Shown one piece after another: positions 9,532-18,917 of a stretch of 22,179 nt of DNA. The stretch is from Phaeoceros laevis (taxonomy: Eukaryota > Anthocerotophyta > Anthocerotopsida > Notothyladales). Position numbers and translations under genes: made by a program. The first letter of the stretch is position 1. Every line of letters begins with the position of its first letter. The notes beneath the pieces were generated by a model. That model was not told the origin of the DNA and made no database searches. It saw only the letters and a program-made list of their open reading frames with translations. The stretch covers positions 1 through 22,179 of the forward strand of contig JBNGIQ010002329.1 of NCBI GenBank assembly GCA_049999765.1, in the 5' to 3' direction.

Positions 9532-9649
9532 CGTTACAAACGGCTAGAAACGACCCTCGCCGACACGACCATGTAACGAAAATGGGCCCCGTCCGTTTTC
9601 GTGTCACCCCGTTACAAATGGGCCCCCGGCGTTACATGGTATCGTGTCT
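9532..9649. repeat. Subterminal GTTACA motif cluster of the CACTA element
   Basis: Four related motifs occur within 120 bases: CGTTACAAACGG (9532-9543), CCATGTAACG (9569-9578, inverted), CGTTACAAATGG (9610-9621) and CGTTACATGG (9630-9639). The second and fourth form part of a larger inverted repeat (9561-9578 against 9630-9649, with a 2-base bulge). Such clusters are where CACTA transposases bind in characterised elements; here that role is inferred. Confidence 0.65.
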
Positions 9650-9655
9650 AAATAA

Positions 9656-9671
9656 AAAAATTGTAGTAGTG
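9656..9671 (-). repeat. CACTA right terminal inverted repeat
   Basis: AAAAATTGTAGTAGTG is the exact complement of the left terminus. Confidence 0.85.
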
Positions 9672-9674
9672 AGG
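9672..9674. repeat. Target site duplication AGG, right copy
   Basis: This AGG matches the AGG at 7596-7598. Confidence 0.7.
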
Positions 9675-9689
9675 GAAAGCAGATCCTTA

Positions 9690-10578
9690 TGAGCTTTGTG
9701 CCGAGGAAAATGGCCTGAACCATTGTATTCCCTTCACGAATCCACACCATTTCAAAGCGTGGAATCCATTCACTCAAGCGGAACACATCCTTCCTGGTGT
9801 GACTTCATGAGTGTTCAGCATGGGCTGTCCTTTTAACTGATACATGTACGTCGCTACACATCTGCTCCAAGCATCCCAAGTCCAACACCTTTTCCACTGA
9901 GTGCCAGAGAACATTTCCACATAACGCAGGTCTACACCTGACATTGAACAAAAGAGGCATGGCATGAGGTCATGCCTGCACTGCCATCTATAAAGATATG
10001 CTTGCAGAATGGGCATCCGGCTGCCGGCCATGACTGGATACCAACTTCTGCTCCACGTCGGAGCGAAATTCCTTGACAACATCGTCCTTTTCATAGGCAT
10101 TGCTGGCCAGGGCATTGAAGGGCCAAGAAGCTGCACGTCCAACGCAGGAATACCTTCTGGAGCATAATTTTCCCGTCATCTGGAGTCTGCCTGTCACTCA
10201 GCACATTCTTGAGGGTTGTTCACCAGAAAGATTCTTCGTTTGCATATCGTTGTCCAGGAAGAATTCGGGAAACCTGTCAAAGGGAGTTGTCAGTGAGCAG
10301 TGACTCCAGAAAAACAGCTACACATCATCCTCCCTGGTTTGAGAATTCTAGAAAGCGCATTCCTCCTCTGGAATCACATGCAAATTACTGCAAATAAAAG
10401 AGCAGTACCTGTATTGGCAGGTAAACTGGTTTAATAGCTCTGCCCCATCCATCGCAGGTAAGGTGTGGATACTCAAAGGTATAATCATGAACTTCAGCAA
10501 AGTAATCCTGTATAGAGGTGGGTGGAGTACTGTCCACGCCATTCCCCTCTATCATCCCTTTTTCTTCTGACAAAGCTG
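9690..10578 (-). pseudogene. Argonaute-like pseudogene, PAZ to MID region
   Basis: On the minus strand an exon from about 10578 to 10409 reads SIQDYFAEVHDYTFEYPHL, then CDGWGRAIKPVYLPIQ. This matches the Argonaute PAZ pattern (YF...YPxLPCxxVG...KPxYLPxE). It ends at a donor-like CAG/GTACTG. Further on come ILPGQRYA (10267 onward), then a TGA, then NAYEKDDVVKEF in another frame, then FCSMSGVDLRYVE, VEKVL and finally VFRLSEWIPRFEMVWIREGN with TMVQAI. These resemble, in correct order, QRY, NAYxxDxxxxEFG, MCxxSGMDF, VExxLK and the MID VFKMSKQYLxNxxLKINxKxGGxN. Stops, frameshifts and about 100 missing residues make it non-functional. Family Argonautes bind small RNAs for gene silencing; no catalytic PIWI residues are present here. 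Confidence 0.62.
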
Positions 10579-11025
10579 CACATGCGACACACCAAGAACA
10601 TGGTCAAAAGATATCCATCACATGCAGTTCTTTCTCTTGAATGGCAGGTACATCCATATCCTGGACCTTACGTGAGCTGAGACATGGGTTCCTGGCTATG
10701 ACAGTGGTTCCTGGCAATGAAGCAAATGTAAACCACCTTGTGAACTGGTTGCTGAGTGAACGGTTGTTTGGAGTGGCAGACATAGATCATAATACACGAG
10801 CAGCAGAAAGCAGTTACCACTGTGCAAAGTAGCTTGCCCGGAGAACCAGGCTCTTGAGGAAGTGTTCCTTGCATGTGCAGAGCGTTTTTCTTCTCATAAG
10901 CAGGCACTCATTGTTGTGAGAGTGAGGACTCTGAGGAGGCATCAGCCAACGACGGTGTCATTCCACTAGTGTACAGCCCTTTCGAATTCACCGCGGATGT
11001 TGATGGTGATGCACTTCATTTTTTT
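10579..11025. other. Unassigned DNA between Argonaute and PPR remnants
   Basis: No convincing coding sequence is seen. An acceptor-like TGTGCAG on the minus strand sits just upstream of the PAZ exon. If the Argonaute remnant extends further, it would be through an intron here. Confidence 0.3.
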
Positions 11026-12060
11026 GCTTGCAACGATGTCGATCCTTGCCTGCTGGTGCTCCACAACAGGCAGGCCTGCAGCTGCATTAATATTCAGAGA
11101 TCGTGGAAAGAGGACTAGCTACTTGAAGGTAACATAGTCGTTTGCACGCGGTTGGTATAAATGTCTGCAAAATGTGGCAAATTAGATTTTGCACGCAAAG
11201 TCCTGGACAGTCTGTCCACTCGGGGTGCGGTAACATGGACTGGACACGTGGGTCTGCTGGGAACGGGCATGGTCCGCAGGCGCTCTCATTGTTTGCAAGT
11301 ATCCAGCAGGAGGGCCTGATTTTAGCAGACAGTGCTTGCCTCCTGAAGGCTTGTGCAAGTGCTGGTGCTCTACAACAGCAGGCATCTGCATTCGGAGAAG
11401 AGGAAAGAGAACTACATGAAGGAGACATATTCTTTGGCAATTCATTGGTACACTTGTCTGCAAAATGTGGCAATTTAGAAGCTGCACGCAAAGTCCTTGA
11501 CAATCTGTCCAAGTGGGAATGCGGTCACACGGACTGCCATGAAAAATGGGTTTGCTTGCTGATCACTGCCTAGGTCCGAGGCGCTCGCAGTGTATGCAAG
11601 TATGGAGCAGGAAGGCTTCTTTTTAGCAGACATTCTGACGTATGCTTGCCTCCTAAAAGTCTGTGCAAGTGCTGGTTCTGTACAGCAGGGCAGGCAGGTA
11701 GGTGGATTCAGGGATTGTAAAAAGAGGACCACTGGAAGGTGATGCTGGCTGGTATTCAGCTTGATGACACCGCAATAACTTGCCCTCTGGAGCATGCGAC
11801 TAGTCAAGAGGGGCTGGCCAGTAAGGGTCGACAGTGTGTTGCTGCCAGGTTGACAGAGCAGGGCCTCACCCCCACAACTGAGTATGGTTGCTCTTCTTGG
11901 GCGGGCAGGCCATGCCATTTACGTGAGGCAGAGAAGATGATGTTATCAATTGGGTGCAAAAACGGTGCTGTTGCGTTGACGCATTGCTGAATGCCTGCCA
12001 GGGACAAGGATAATGGCCACACCCAGTGCACAAAGCGGGCTTTGTCACGGCACAGATTGG
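11026..12060 (+). pseudogene. Degenerate PPR gene, PLS class
   Basis: Recognisable PPR pieces occur in order but in several frames: LEGNIVVCTRLV, SAKCGKLDFARKVLDSLS, LLKACASAGALQQ, FFGNSLVHLSAKCGNLEAAR with KVLDNLSK, ACLLKVCASAGSVQQGRQ, HLREAEKMMLSIGCK and finally DALLNACQGQG. Stops and frameshifts separate them. The wording is close to the intact PPR gene at the right edge (for example ACLLKACASTGALQKGREL there), so both belong to one expanded subfamily. Intact members are organelle RNA-binding factors. This copy cannot encode a continuous protein. Confidence 0.85.
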
Positions 12061-12234
12061 CCAGGAGTGCCAATCTGTGCAATCTGTGCCAGGAGTGTGT
12101 CAGCCTCGGGCCGCAGGCGCCACTGGCGACGCCTGCTTTTCGGCCAGCGGGGCTTCCCGCCATCGCTGGTTCTCGTGCGCATGTGTGTTTAGGAACCTAC
12201 CCGCCCAGCCCGCAATGAGTTTGAATGGACGAAC

Positions 12235-12256
12235 GGATGCACATGCATGTGCATCC
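12235..12256. repeat. Perfect 22-bp palindrome
   Basis: The sequence is identical to its reverse complement across all 22 bases, from GGATGC to GCATCC, and centres on ATGCAT within CATGCATG. That core is also the plant RY seed-promoter motif. No adjoining gene gives it a clear regulatory role. Confidence 0.7.
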
Positions 12257-12404
12257 ATCCCTAAACCGACTACCGGCAGCGCGAGTGTACGTGGCGGAAG
12301 TCTGCGCCACGTGTTCCATCCACGTAGACGCTTGCTTGCTTAGACTTTCAATCGACATTTGGGCCACCAGCAATTTCAGGGCGGCCCGTTTGTGAACAAG
12401 TATG

Positions 12405-12461
12405 AGTGGCGAAACTTAAAACCAAATCGAGGGTTTCGCCACTGTACATTTGGGCTGCCAT
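12405..12461 (+). repeat. Dispersed repeat, copy 2, with hairpin
   Basis: AGTGGCGAAAC (12405-12415) pairs perfectly with GTTTCGCCACT (12433-12443) across a 17-base loop. It is followed by ACATTTGGGCTGCCAT (12446-12461). The same two blocks occur on the opposite strand at 6973-7019. A third, partial relative (ATCGACATTTGGGC) starts at 12351. The family may be a small inverted-repeat element but is not identified. Confidence 0.6.
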
Positions 12462-12489
12462 ACTCGTCCTCCACAAAGTGGGTGAGGCC

Positions 12490-12617
12490 AGAGCTTGACA
12501 AGGAGGCAGGTTGCTTGTTTGATTGAGCAACAAAGTGTTCCACGTAACAGGACAGAGCTTGACAAGGAGGCAGATTGCTTGTTTGATTGAGCAACAAAGC
12601 GTTCCACGTAACAGGAG
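12490..12617. repeat. Tandem duplication of a 64-bp unit
   Basis: The units at 12490-12553 and 12554-12617 start AGAGCTTGACAAGGAGGCAG and end CGTAACAGGA plus one base. They differ at three positions. No gene is seen across them, although both strands stay open in places. Confidence 0.9.
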
Positions 12618-14346
12618 AGAGAAGTAAAACTACATCTTTGGACACACACCCCCCGGAGTCGGGAGTCGGGACAGAAACCAAACGAAAAAGCCGTTTGTGC
12701 AACATGAGTTTGCGACCGACAATAACCCGGCTATCCCGGAACTTAAATTAAGTGGGCATGGGTCGGCGATATGTGACAAGACAAAACAGGACTTTCTATA
12801 GTGGCACGACTTGTACAGTAACAAGGCCCTTAAGACCTGGTGGAGGTGGACAGTGGACACCAGTTGCACGTACTGTAAAAGGTCAGACTGCCTTTGGCTG
12901 CCTTGGCTCTCTCAACAGCAGGCAGGGCAGGGATTCTGGTGTCGGGCGTGCTTTCATCATTGAAAGCAAGCTGGCGGAAGTTGGAAGGTTTTGATTCCCC
13001 AGGCAGGGTCATTAGAAACAGAAAGGGTCTGCTTCAGACAGACAAGGCACCAAAACTGTGAAACCAACAGCCAGATGAAGGTTCTCTCAAAATCATAGCA
13101 AGCATTTTGAACATGGGCATGTGCGGCAAGGCAATCCGGTACTAGGTACCAGGCGGACGCTCTATCAAGATTTTGACCCTCACACTGCACCTGGAAAAAA
13201 GAGCCTGAGCTTTTAGACTACAGTCTCGAATAAACTTGCACTGCACCTCTTGGGAAAGGTTAGTGATGTCAGAAAGTGCTTCTCTCATGCCGGTACGGGA
13301 ATCAAACTTCGGCTGTCCAAGAGCAAAGAGCAACCAAAAAATTGAGGGAAACACAGCACACAGCAGAATGGATCAGAACAATCAATGTATACGTGGTTGC
13401 AAAGCTAACATCTATAGCCAGCAACGTGTTGTCCGGAATTGGCACACCACAATTGCAGGCTCTCCAATTGTGAGATGCAGCTAGCCTCCTGGAGCCGTGG
13501 ATTTAAAATCTTGACTTGCTTGAAAGCACATTGTGTTTGCTGGTTCGCTCCAGAGCCGCCTCCTCAGGGTGGACAGCGACCAGTTTGGTGGATGAGAGAC
13601 CATGGAGTACGGAGACAGGTTCTTTGGAAAGTCACACAACGCCCCTAGCTCTCTTCCTTCCCTTGCCCTCCCCAAGCCAGAAGCTGCTAGCAGGTTGAAA
13701 CAAAATACAGATTTGGAGAGCCTGCTGCTAAGCAGCTACCTAAGGGATGGCGAGAAAAAAACAAGGAAGTTGTGCAGGCTGCTTCTCAGATATATCTCAG
13801 AGCAAGTTTGCTTGCGCGCTGCAACTTTAGACGGCGGTGAGGGAAACCTATCTGGACACTCTCAGAGACTGGCCAGCAGGCCTGGATAGGGAGCAGGCAA
13901 TGCAATACGATGCAAAGAAAAGGCGTCAGTCGTATTCCACAGTTTCCCATCCATCAACTTTGTGTCTACTCGGCTTTAGAAACGCTTTGAAATCCCGCTA
14001 CCTCCTCGCGGGAACGCCTGTCCCTGCTCTCACAACACAAGCCGAACAAGAAAACCGAACTTTGGCTGATCAAACAACGGTGCAGCTCAAGTCAGGACTG
14101 AGGCAGCCAGCGGCAGCAGCGCGGGAAGCAATGCCGGTGAAAAAAAAACACAAGATCGCAAAAAACGATGTCATGTGCAGGCAGGCAGGCAGGTACGCAG
14201 CTAGGTGTCACCTTCCTTTTTTTTCGTTCTTCCTCTGCTCACTCACGAGAGTCAGAATGCTCTCTCAGTCCTGAGCGCTTGCAAGCAAATTCGGGCCCCG
14301 AGCGGACTTGAGGCAAATGCCGGCGGCGCAAGATGTTGTTCCAAAG

Positions 14347-14368
14347 GCAAGCAAGCAAGCAAGCAAGC
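14347..14368. repeat. GCAA tetranucleotide microsatellite
   Basis: About five consecutive GCAA units. This is simple-sequence DNA. Confidence 0.8.
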
Positions 14369-15459
14369 CTGCTTTCCTTGAAATCCTCTCCTCCAGGGCC
14401 TCCCCAGCTAGAGACAGAAGGGAGGCGCGGGCGCGGTAGCAGGTAGCGAGCGAGACACCGTCTGTCCGAGGCTGTCCCTTGACAAAGTGTGTTGGTTTTC
14501 AGCAACGCATTTTCAAGATCTACATATCTGTCTCGGGCTGGCCCGGGCGCCTGATCCGAAACATTTGCAGGCCAGTCTGCTGGGGCCAACCACGCTTGGA
14601 AGCATCCTCCAGCAGGGACGGTGGTGGCGGCCGGCGAGCGCAACGAAGGCGGATGCGGGCGGAGAAGCAGGGGCCAAAAAGCATAACATAGGCCTCCGGG
14701 GACGGGAGTCACGGGACAGCAGGAAGCCGCCAGAAATGCAGCCAAAGCAGACAGGACACGACACGACAGACAAGCAGCGGACTGGTAACCAACAAGAGGC
14801 GAGTCTCAGCCCTGGGCGGAGGGAAGGGATGCTTGCTTGCCTGCAAATGGTGCCCAGGAGAAGTCGGTTCTGGACTAAAAGAAATGATTTGTCCCCAGCG
14901 GAATCGGTTCCGGATCTCTGGAAGGAAAGGAAAAGGAGGGCAACTTTAGGATTTCAACAGGAAAGTTGAACCATTGGCGCGCCACAGGGCCGGGCCACTG
15001 TAGAGCAAGCCAGTAGACTACTGCCTACTACCACAGCAGCACAGCGGCTCGTCTCTAGAGAGGTATACAACAACAGAGCGTGGCGCCCGCCGCGGGCCGC
15101 GGCAGCGGGGGCGGTAGGCTCGCGTTCTGGGAAATGTCACGCTAGCTAGCAGCTTTCAAACAATTTGTCTAATAAAGTTTGTGGAAACAAAAACGAAAAA
15201 GAGGAGATAAACGGCAGCCAACCACACCGCCAGCGGAGCAGCCCCGGAGGCCAGCACACAGATTCAGCGCATAGTGACAAACGAACACTCTCCATGTGGG
15301 CCACGCAGCACGAGTTCACACTTACTTCCGAGTCGACCGGTTAGCTAGCCGGGGCTGTACATAATAGAATGCATGGTCATCATCAGCTTCATCCTTTGGA
15401 TTTGCCTGTTTGTCTGCAGCTTCTGCAAGCGGCAGTGACGACAGACTGACGGCTACTGC

Positions 15460-15483
15460 GGGGCCAGCTGCGCAGCTGGCCCC
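15460..15483. repeat. Perfect 24-bp GC-rich palindrome
   Basis: The sequence runs from GGGGCCAGCTGC through its exact reverse complement with no loop, so it could extrude a stable cruciform. It is followed by a run of C. Function is unknown. Confidence 0.75.
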
Positions 15484-16179
15484 CCCATTTGCATGGATAC
15501 TGTAAACGGACGGAAAGAGTCACGGGAAGTGACGACGACGGACCGGACGGGCCCGTCCTCCGCACGGCCGCGAAAGCACCTGTCGCTTCCATGATGATCA
15601 TGGCGTGGACAGCAGCAGCAGCAGATGGCACTTTATTCCTCTGGCCAAGCGAAGCGCGCAACTTACAAAAAGCAAACGTTCCTTCCTTCCTTCCCTCTCG
15701 TGCAGGCCAGGCCGGGCCTCACAGTATCCGATGCTTTTCCCTCCTCCTACTGGAGGACTGGAGGCCTCCCTCCACTTGTGTCAACTGATGAGACTAGCCT
15801 GGACATACATACTACAGCTACGTATAACTTATATCGTCACTGCCGTAGAGGCAGTACACTCATCACGGGACGACACTAAGTAGAAAGAAGCCCTGCCCTG
15901 GGGAGGTTCCAAGGGAGCCCTGGCCAACGGCTGCTTTGCTTGATTCCCTTGCCTTTCACAACACTCGCACAAACAGTCACTCATCAATCGTGACCGGTTG
16001 GCCGCTGCACAACATGCTAGGTCTCATTATTTTCAAGAGTCATATATACACACATACATGCATGTGTGGCAGCTCCGGATCCTTTATCAAATACAACATT
16101 CACTTACGTTGATCAAACAGTCAACCAGTCTAACTAATATTAGCTTTAGTGAATTGCATTGCTGAACATTGTTAGTTAA

Positions 16180-17005
16180 TCAGCAATTGACAAACGTGAT
16201 GTCCACGAACATGTGGCCGTTGAAGTAGCCCTGTCCATCACCGTCGATGGCGTTGAAGGCGTCTTGCTCCAGGTCCAGCCCTCCGTTGGCGCACTCATCC
16301 ACGATTCGCACCACAGTCACCTCTTGGGTGTCTCGGTTGCTCACCTGCAGGCAAATTTGTATCGATTGGCAGTCCTGATGAAAATTTTATTGAAATCCCA
16401 ATTCGCATGCAAGCGCAAACTTGTTGGAAACGCTCGCTCAAGATTCAGGAAAAGTCACTCGTGAGTACTACCAAGCTAGCTGGGTTGTAATCATCACATT
16501 CGCAGAGTCGTGCATTTTGGACACATTGACGATTTGGGTGGCTACCGAAGATTGCACTCAAGTCTGGCAGTACTAGCTACGTCTTGAGCATCATCATCTT
16601 GAGCAACAGAGGCAACATCGACGGAACTCACATGTATGAAGAGCCAGAAACCACATGACAAATTATGCTAGCAGCAATTGATTGATCTTGCCACAGGTAC
16701 GGACTTACCCGGAGGCATTTTCCGCAGAGGCTCTCGCCCATGGGAGGCCCTCCGTCGGCGCAGTAAGCGGTCCATTTGTACTCGGACCGCCACTGATACG
16801 ACTGGTCCGAGTCCCATGTTGCGCAGTAGAGCCCCGCCAGCTCGTAGTTGTTTGCTCTGGGGTTGTAGATGTGGTACGTGGATCTCACATCGCTCACCGA
16901 GCGCTGTGCCTCCACCGCCTTCAGCAATCCATGGATGTGGAGGCTCGTGACAAGGAGCAGACAAAGAAGGACCAGGTGATAACCTTGAGCTCCAAAGAAC
17001 GCCAT
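16180..17005 (-). CDS. PR-4 / barwin-domain secreted protein, two exons
   Basis: Exon 1 is 17005-16709 (99 codons) and exon 2 is 16344-16180 (54 codons plus TGA). The intron of 364 bases begins GTAAGT and ends CTGCAG, in phase 0. The 153-residue product has a signal peptide (about 1-33, cut near VEA/QRS), then a complete barwin domain: VRSTYHIYNP, YCATWDSD, YKWTAYCADGG, CGKCLRV, RIVDECANGGLDLE and FVDITFVNC. All six barwin cysteines are present (61, 82, 94, 97, 117, 153), forming three disulfides in the family. There is no N-terminal hevein domain. PR-4 proteins are apoplastic defence proteins, several with RNase or DNase and antifungal activity. The start at 17005 was chosen because the signal peptide follows it; an earlier in-frame ATG at 17146 lies upstream of the TATA box. 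Confidence 0.93.
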
Positions 17006-17127
17006 CTGCTGCTCTCGGAAGCTCGCTCTTCGGAATTCTGGAGCTCGGGTCACACAAGAATTTGATGCTGTTTCAAGAGGTCCCCGCGCATGCACAGGTC
17101 CTGGAGGAGGTGCAGTGGAGCGTGGGA

Positions 17128-17134
17128 TTTTATA
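17128..17134 (-). promoter_or_regulatory. TATA box of the PR-4/barwin gene
   Basis: CCTATAAAATCCC reads on the minus strand, with TATAAAA at 17134-17128. This lies about 125 bases before the chosen ATG and implies transcription starting near 17100, which leaves a leader of about 95 bases. Confidence 0.6.
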
Positions 17135-17159
17135 GGCATGTAGCACAGCTAGCTGGGTG

Positions 17160-18900
17160 CAGACTTGGCTGGTCTGGCCAGGAAAAACTTCAACTCGAAG
17201 CAGGCTGGCGCATGGAATATACGGCTGGCCGCCTCAAAGTTGGCGCCAGATCTGACTGGGATGCACTACCACACAGGTCTGTAACTACATATATACAACA
17301 CAGTGACTGACGTTGTTTGTATGGGTCTCACTGCCGGCCATCATGTGGCCGTGCCCAAAACTCCAAACATTCATAAACGCACATAGAGAGGCAGACCGTC
17401 GTGATACGTATGTACCCAAGTGCTCATGATTCCTGGGCAAGCTATGGCCAGCTAGAGCTACTTGTCGGCCTGGTTGCCATGTCTGGACTAGTCTGCCCAT
17501 GGCATGGGCGACTTGTGGCAAGATTAGGAGACCCTACACAGAGTTGGATTTGGTGCATGTAAGGGCATTTTAATAGTGGGAAAATATATGCATGCCTGTG
17601 GCCAGTTGGCTACCTTCATCCAACAAGGAGAAGACCAGAAAGCTCTATGCTTCATCAGCGGTGTCGATTATTTGCTGGACACTGTCAGGAGTCACGCGAA
17701 ATAACATCAGGTACTGTTGGCATGATTGGTCGCCCATCGTGAAAAGCACAACGGTCGACACGTCAATATATCCAGACTCCTAGCAACCTATTTAAGCCTT
17801 CTAGACTGGAGAGAGTATAGCCTATGTGAAGAAAGCTTTCGGTAGTATGAACTCAGGCTGGCAAGTTGTACATGTACAAGCAAAAGAGAAAAAAAAAAAC
17901 AAACGGCTCTTCTATTGTGATACTGGCAGGCATCTCCTTGGGGAATCAGGTGTCCAGAGAAGATGGAAAATCTAGGGCCCACCCGGAGGTTATTACTAAG
18001 ATATCCTCCAGGGATGGATGCTTACTTCGGAGGCTGACTGATGAGGCCCGGTCACGGGGACCCACAGACAGGACTCACAACTTACCTTGTTGGACTTGGG
18101 AATCGCAGCCTTCAAAGAAGCTACTTTAGGCTGGACTGAGCATGACAGACGCAGCGAACACGATAAGTACAACGTTTGTTTTTGTGTGCCATGGCTGTTG
18201 TGTAGTGTGCCTAAAAAGCAGAATGGTTTTCCTGTCTGAGCAAATTTATGGATACGCTCTTCACCTTTTCGGGGTTCCTCCCCTCAGGCAGTAGTGCAGT
18301 AGGTTAGAGGTTGCCACTGGACGTGATGTACGTACGGGGGCTTCGAGGATGCACTTGACATGCTGTTCTCACCATACCTGTTGCACCCTGCACGGAAAAT
18401 GCAGGGCCCCTTCACCACCTGAGCAGAAACTCAAAAAGCATGGTCATCCAGGAAAACTATATCACATTAGGCAAGACAGACTTAGCATCCACCACAATTC
18501 TGACTTCTGCTTCTGCATACGCATGTACTGGCGACAAGCACTAGACAAAGACCCTGCCAGGTTTGGGGCCAGGTTTGGGGCCATGGTTCCCATTTGTGAC
18601 AGTTTCATTTCCTGCATGCACTCGCCATCACCTTCGAAATCCACCTGCTACTGCAGCGAGCCTTGATTGCACAAATAGACGAACTCGAGCATTTCCATCT
18701 CTGTCCAAGTAACTACAAAACCCGTTCAGTCCTGTCTATCTGAGCCGACACTGATACTGTGGTGGCAGTCCAAGACACTACATCACCATTCACAAAAACG
18801 TTCACCCACCCCAGGCTCCCACAATCGGCACAAGCATCTTCCAGCGCTCCCTGACAGTACGTCCCCCTCGAACCCACGATTGATCACACGTAGATGACCT
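17160..18900. other. Intergenic DNA, no gene recognised
   Basis: No gene is identified. A 44-codon stop-to-stop frame on the minus strand at 17645-17780 reads like a C-terminal tail (LMLFRVTPDSVQQIIDTADE then a stop) but has no ATG and no family assignment. A 12-bp unit CCAGGTTTGGGG is repeated twice at 18557-18580. Confidence 0.4.
18557..18580. repeat. 12-bp tandem repeat, two copies
   Basis: CCAGGTTTGGGG occurs twice head to tail, both perfect. Confidence 0.85.
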
Positions 18901-18917
18901 CAGGCTTAGGGTCTGCT

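Larger units (their letters stand above)
7599..9671. mobile_element. Non-autonomous CACTA (En/Spm) transposon carrying captured gene fragments
   Basis: The ends are perfect inverted repeats of 16 bp (CACTACTACAATTTTT at 7599-7614 and its complement at 9656-9671), flanked by AGG on both sides. The terminal CACTA and 3-bp target duplication identify the superfamily. The right end carries four GTTACA-containing motifs in both orientations, as expected of subterminal transposase-binding repeats. No transposase is encoded, so it would need one in trans. The 2,073-bp interior holds fragments of a RanBP2 zinc-finger gene, an aldo/keto reductase, a short PPR-like piece and an unrecognised two-exon piece, all readable on the plus strand. 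That fits a Pack-CACTA element. Confidence 0.82.
12618..16179. other. Long intergenic stretch, no gene recognised
   Basis: Several overlapping open frames exist on both strands, notably 13602-13889 (+), 13837-14274 (+), 14239-14745 (-) and 14487-14969 (+). None shows a recognisable domain, a consistent frame or splice structure. The stretch has many simple repeats: GCAA units at 14347-14368, GCAG units near 14180 and TTCC units near 15680. It also has GC-rich patches near 15090-15115 and a 24-bp palindrome at 15460-15483. It may include promoter or leader sequence of undetected genes. Confidence 0.4.

Noticed and set aside
7000-12500. A Helitron as the carrier of the gene fragments
   Set aside because: No convincing 5' TC / 3' CTRR end with a hairpin was found. 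The CACTA termini with AGG duplications explain the left part better.
13602-14274. Plus-strand frames of 95 and 145 codons
   Set aside because: They lie in different frames, overlap each other and show no family features. The second ends in low-complexity translation.
14239-14969. Overlapping open frames of 168 codons (-) and 160 codons (+)
   Set aside because: They overlap antisense in a GC-rich, repeat-rich stretch. They have arginine-, proline- and cysteine-heavy composition and no recognisable domain, which is expected of chance open frames.
15374-15438. Tiny hydrophobic frame (MVIISFILWICLFVCSFCKRQ-like)
   Set aside because: About 21 codons with no conserved context or neighbouring gene. 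Not supportable as a membrane peptide.
18036-18070. CTGATGAG followed by a short stem, resembling a hammerhead ribozyme core (also near 15786)
   Set aside because: The required GAAA after stem II and a matching third stem are absent at both sites.
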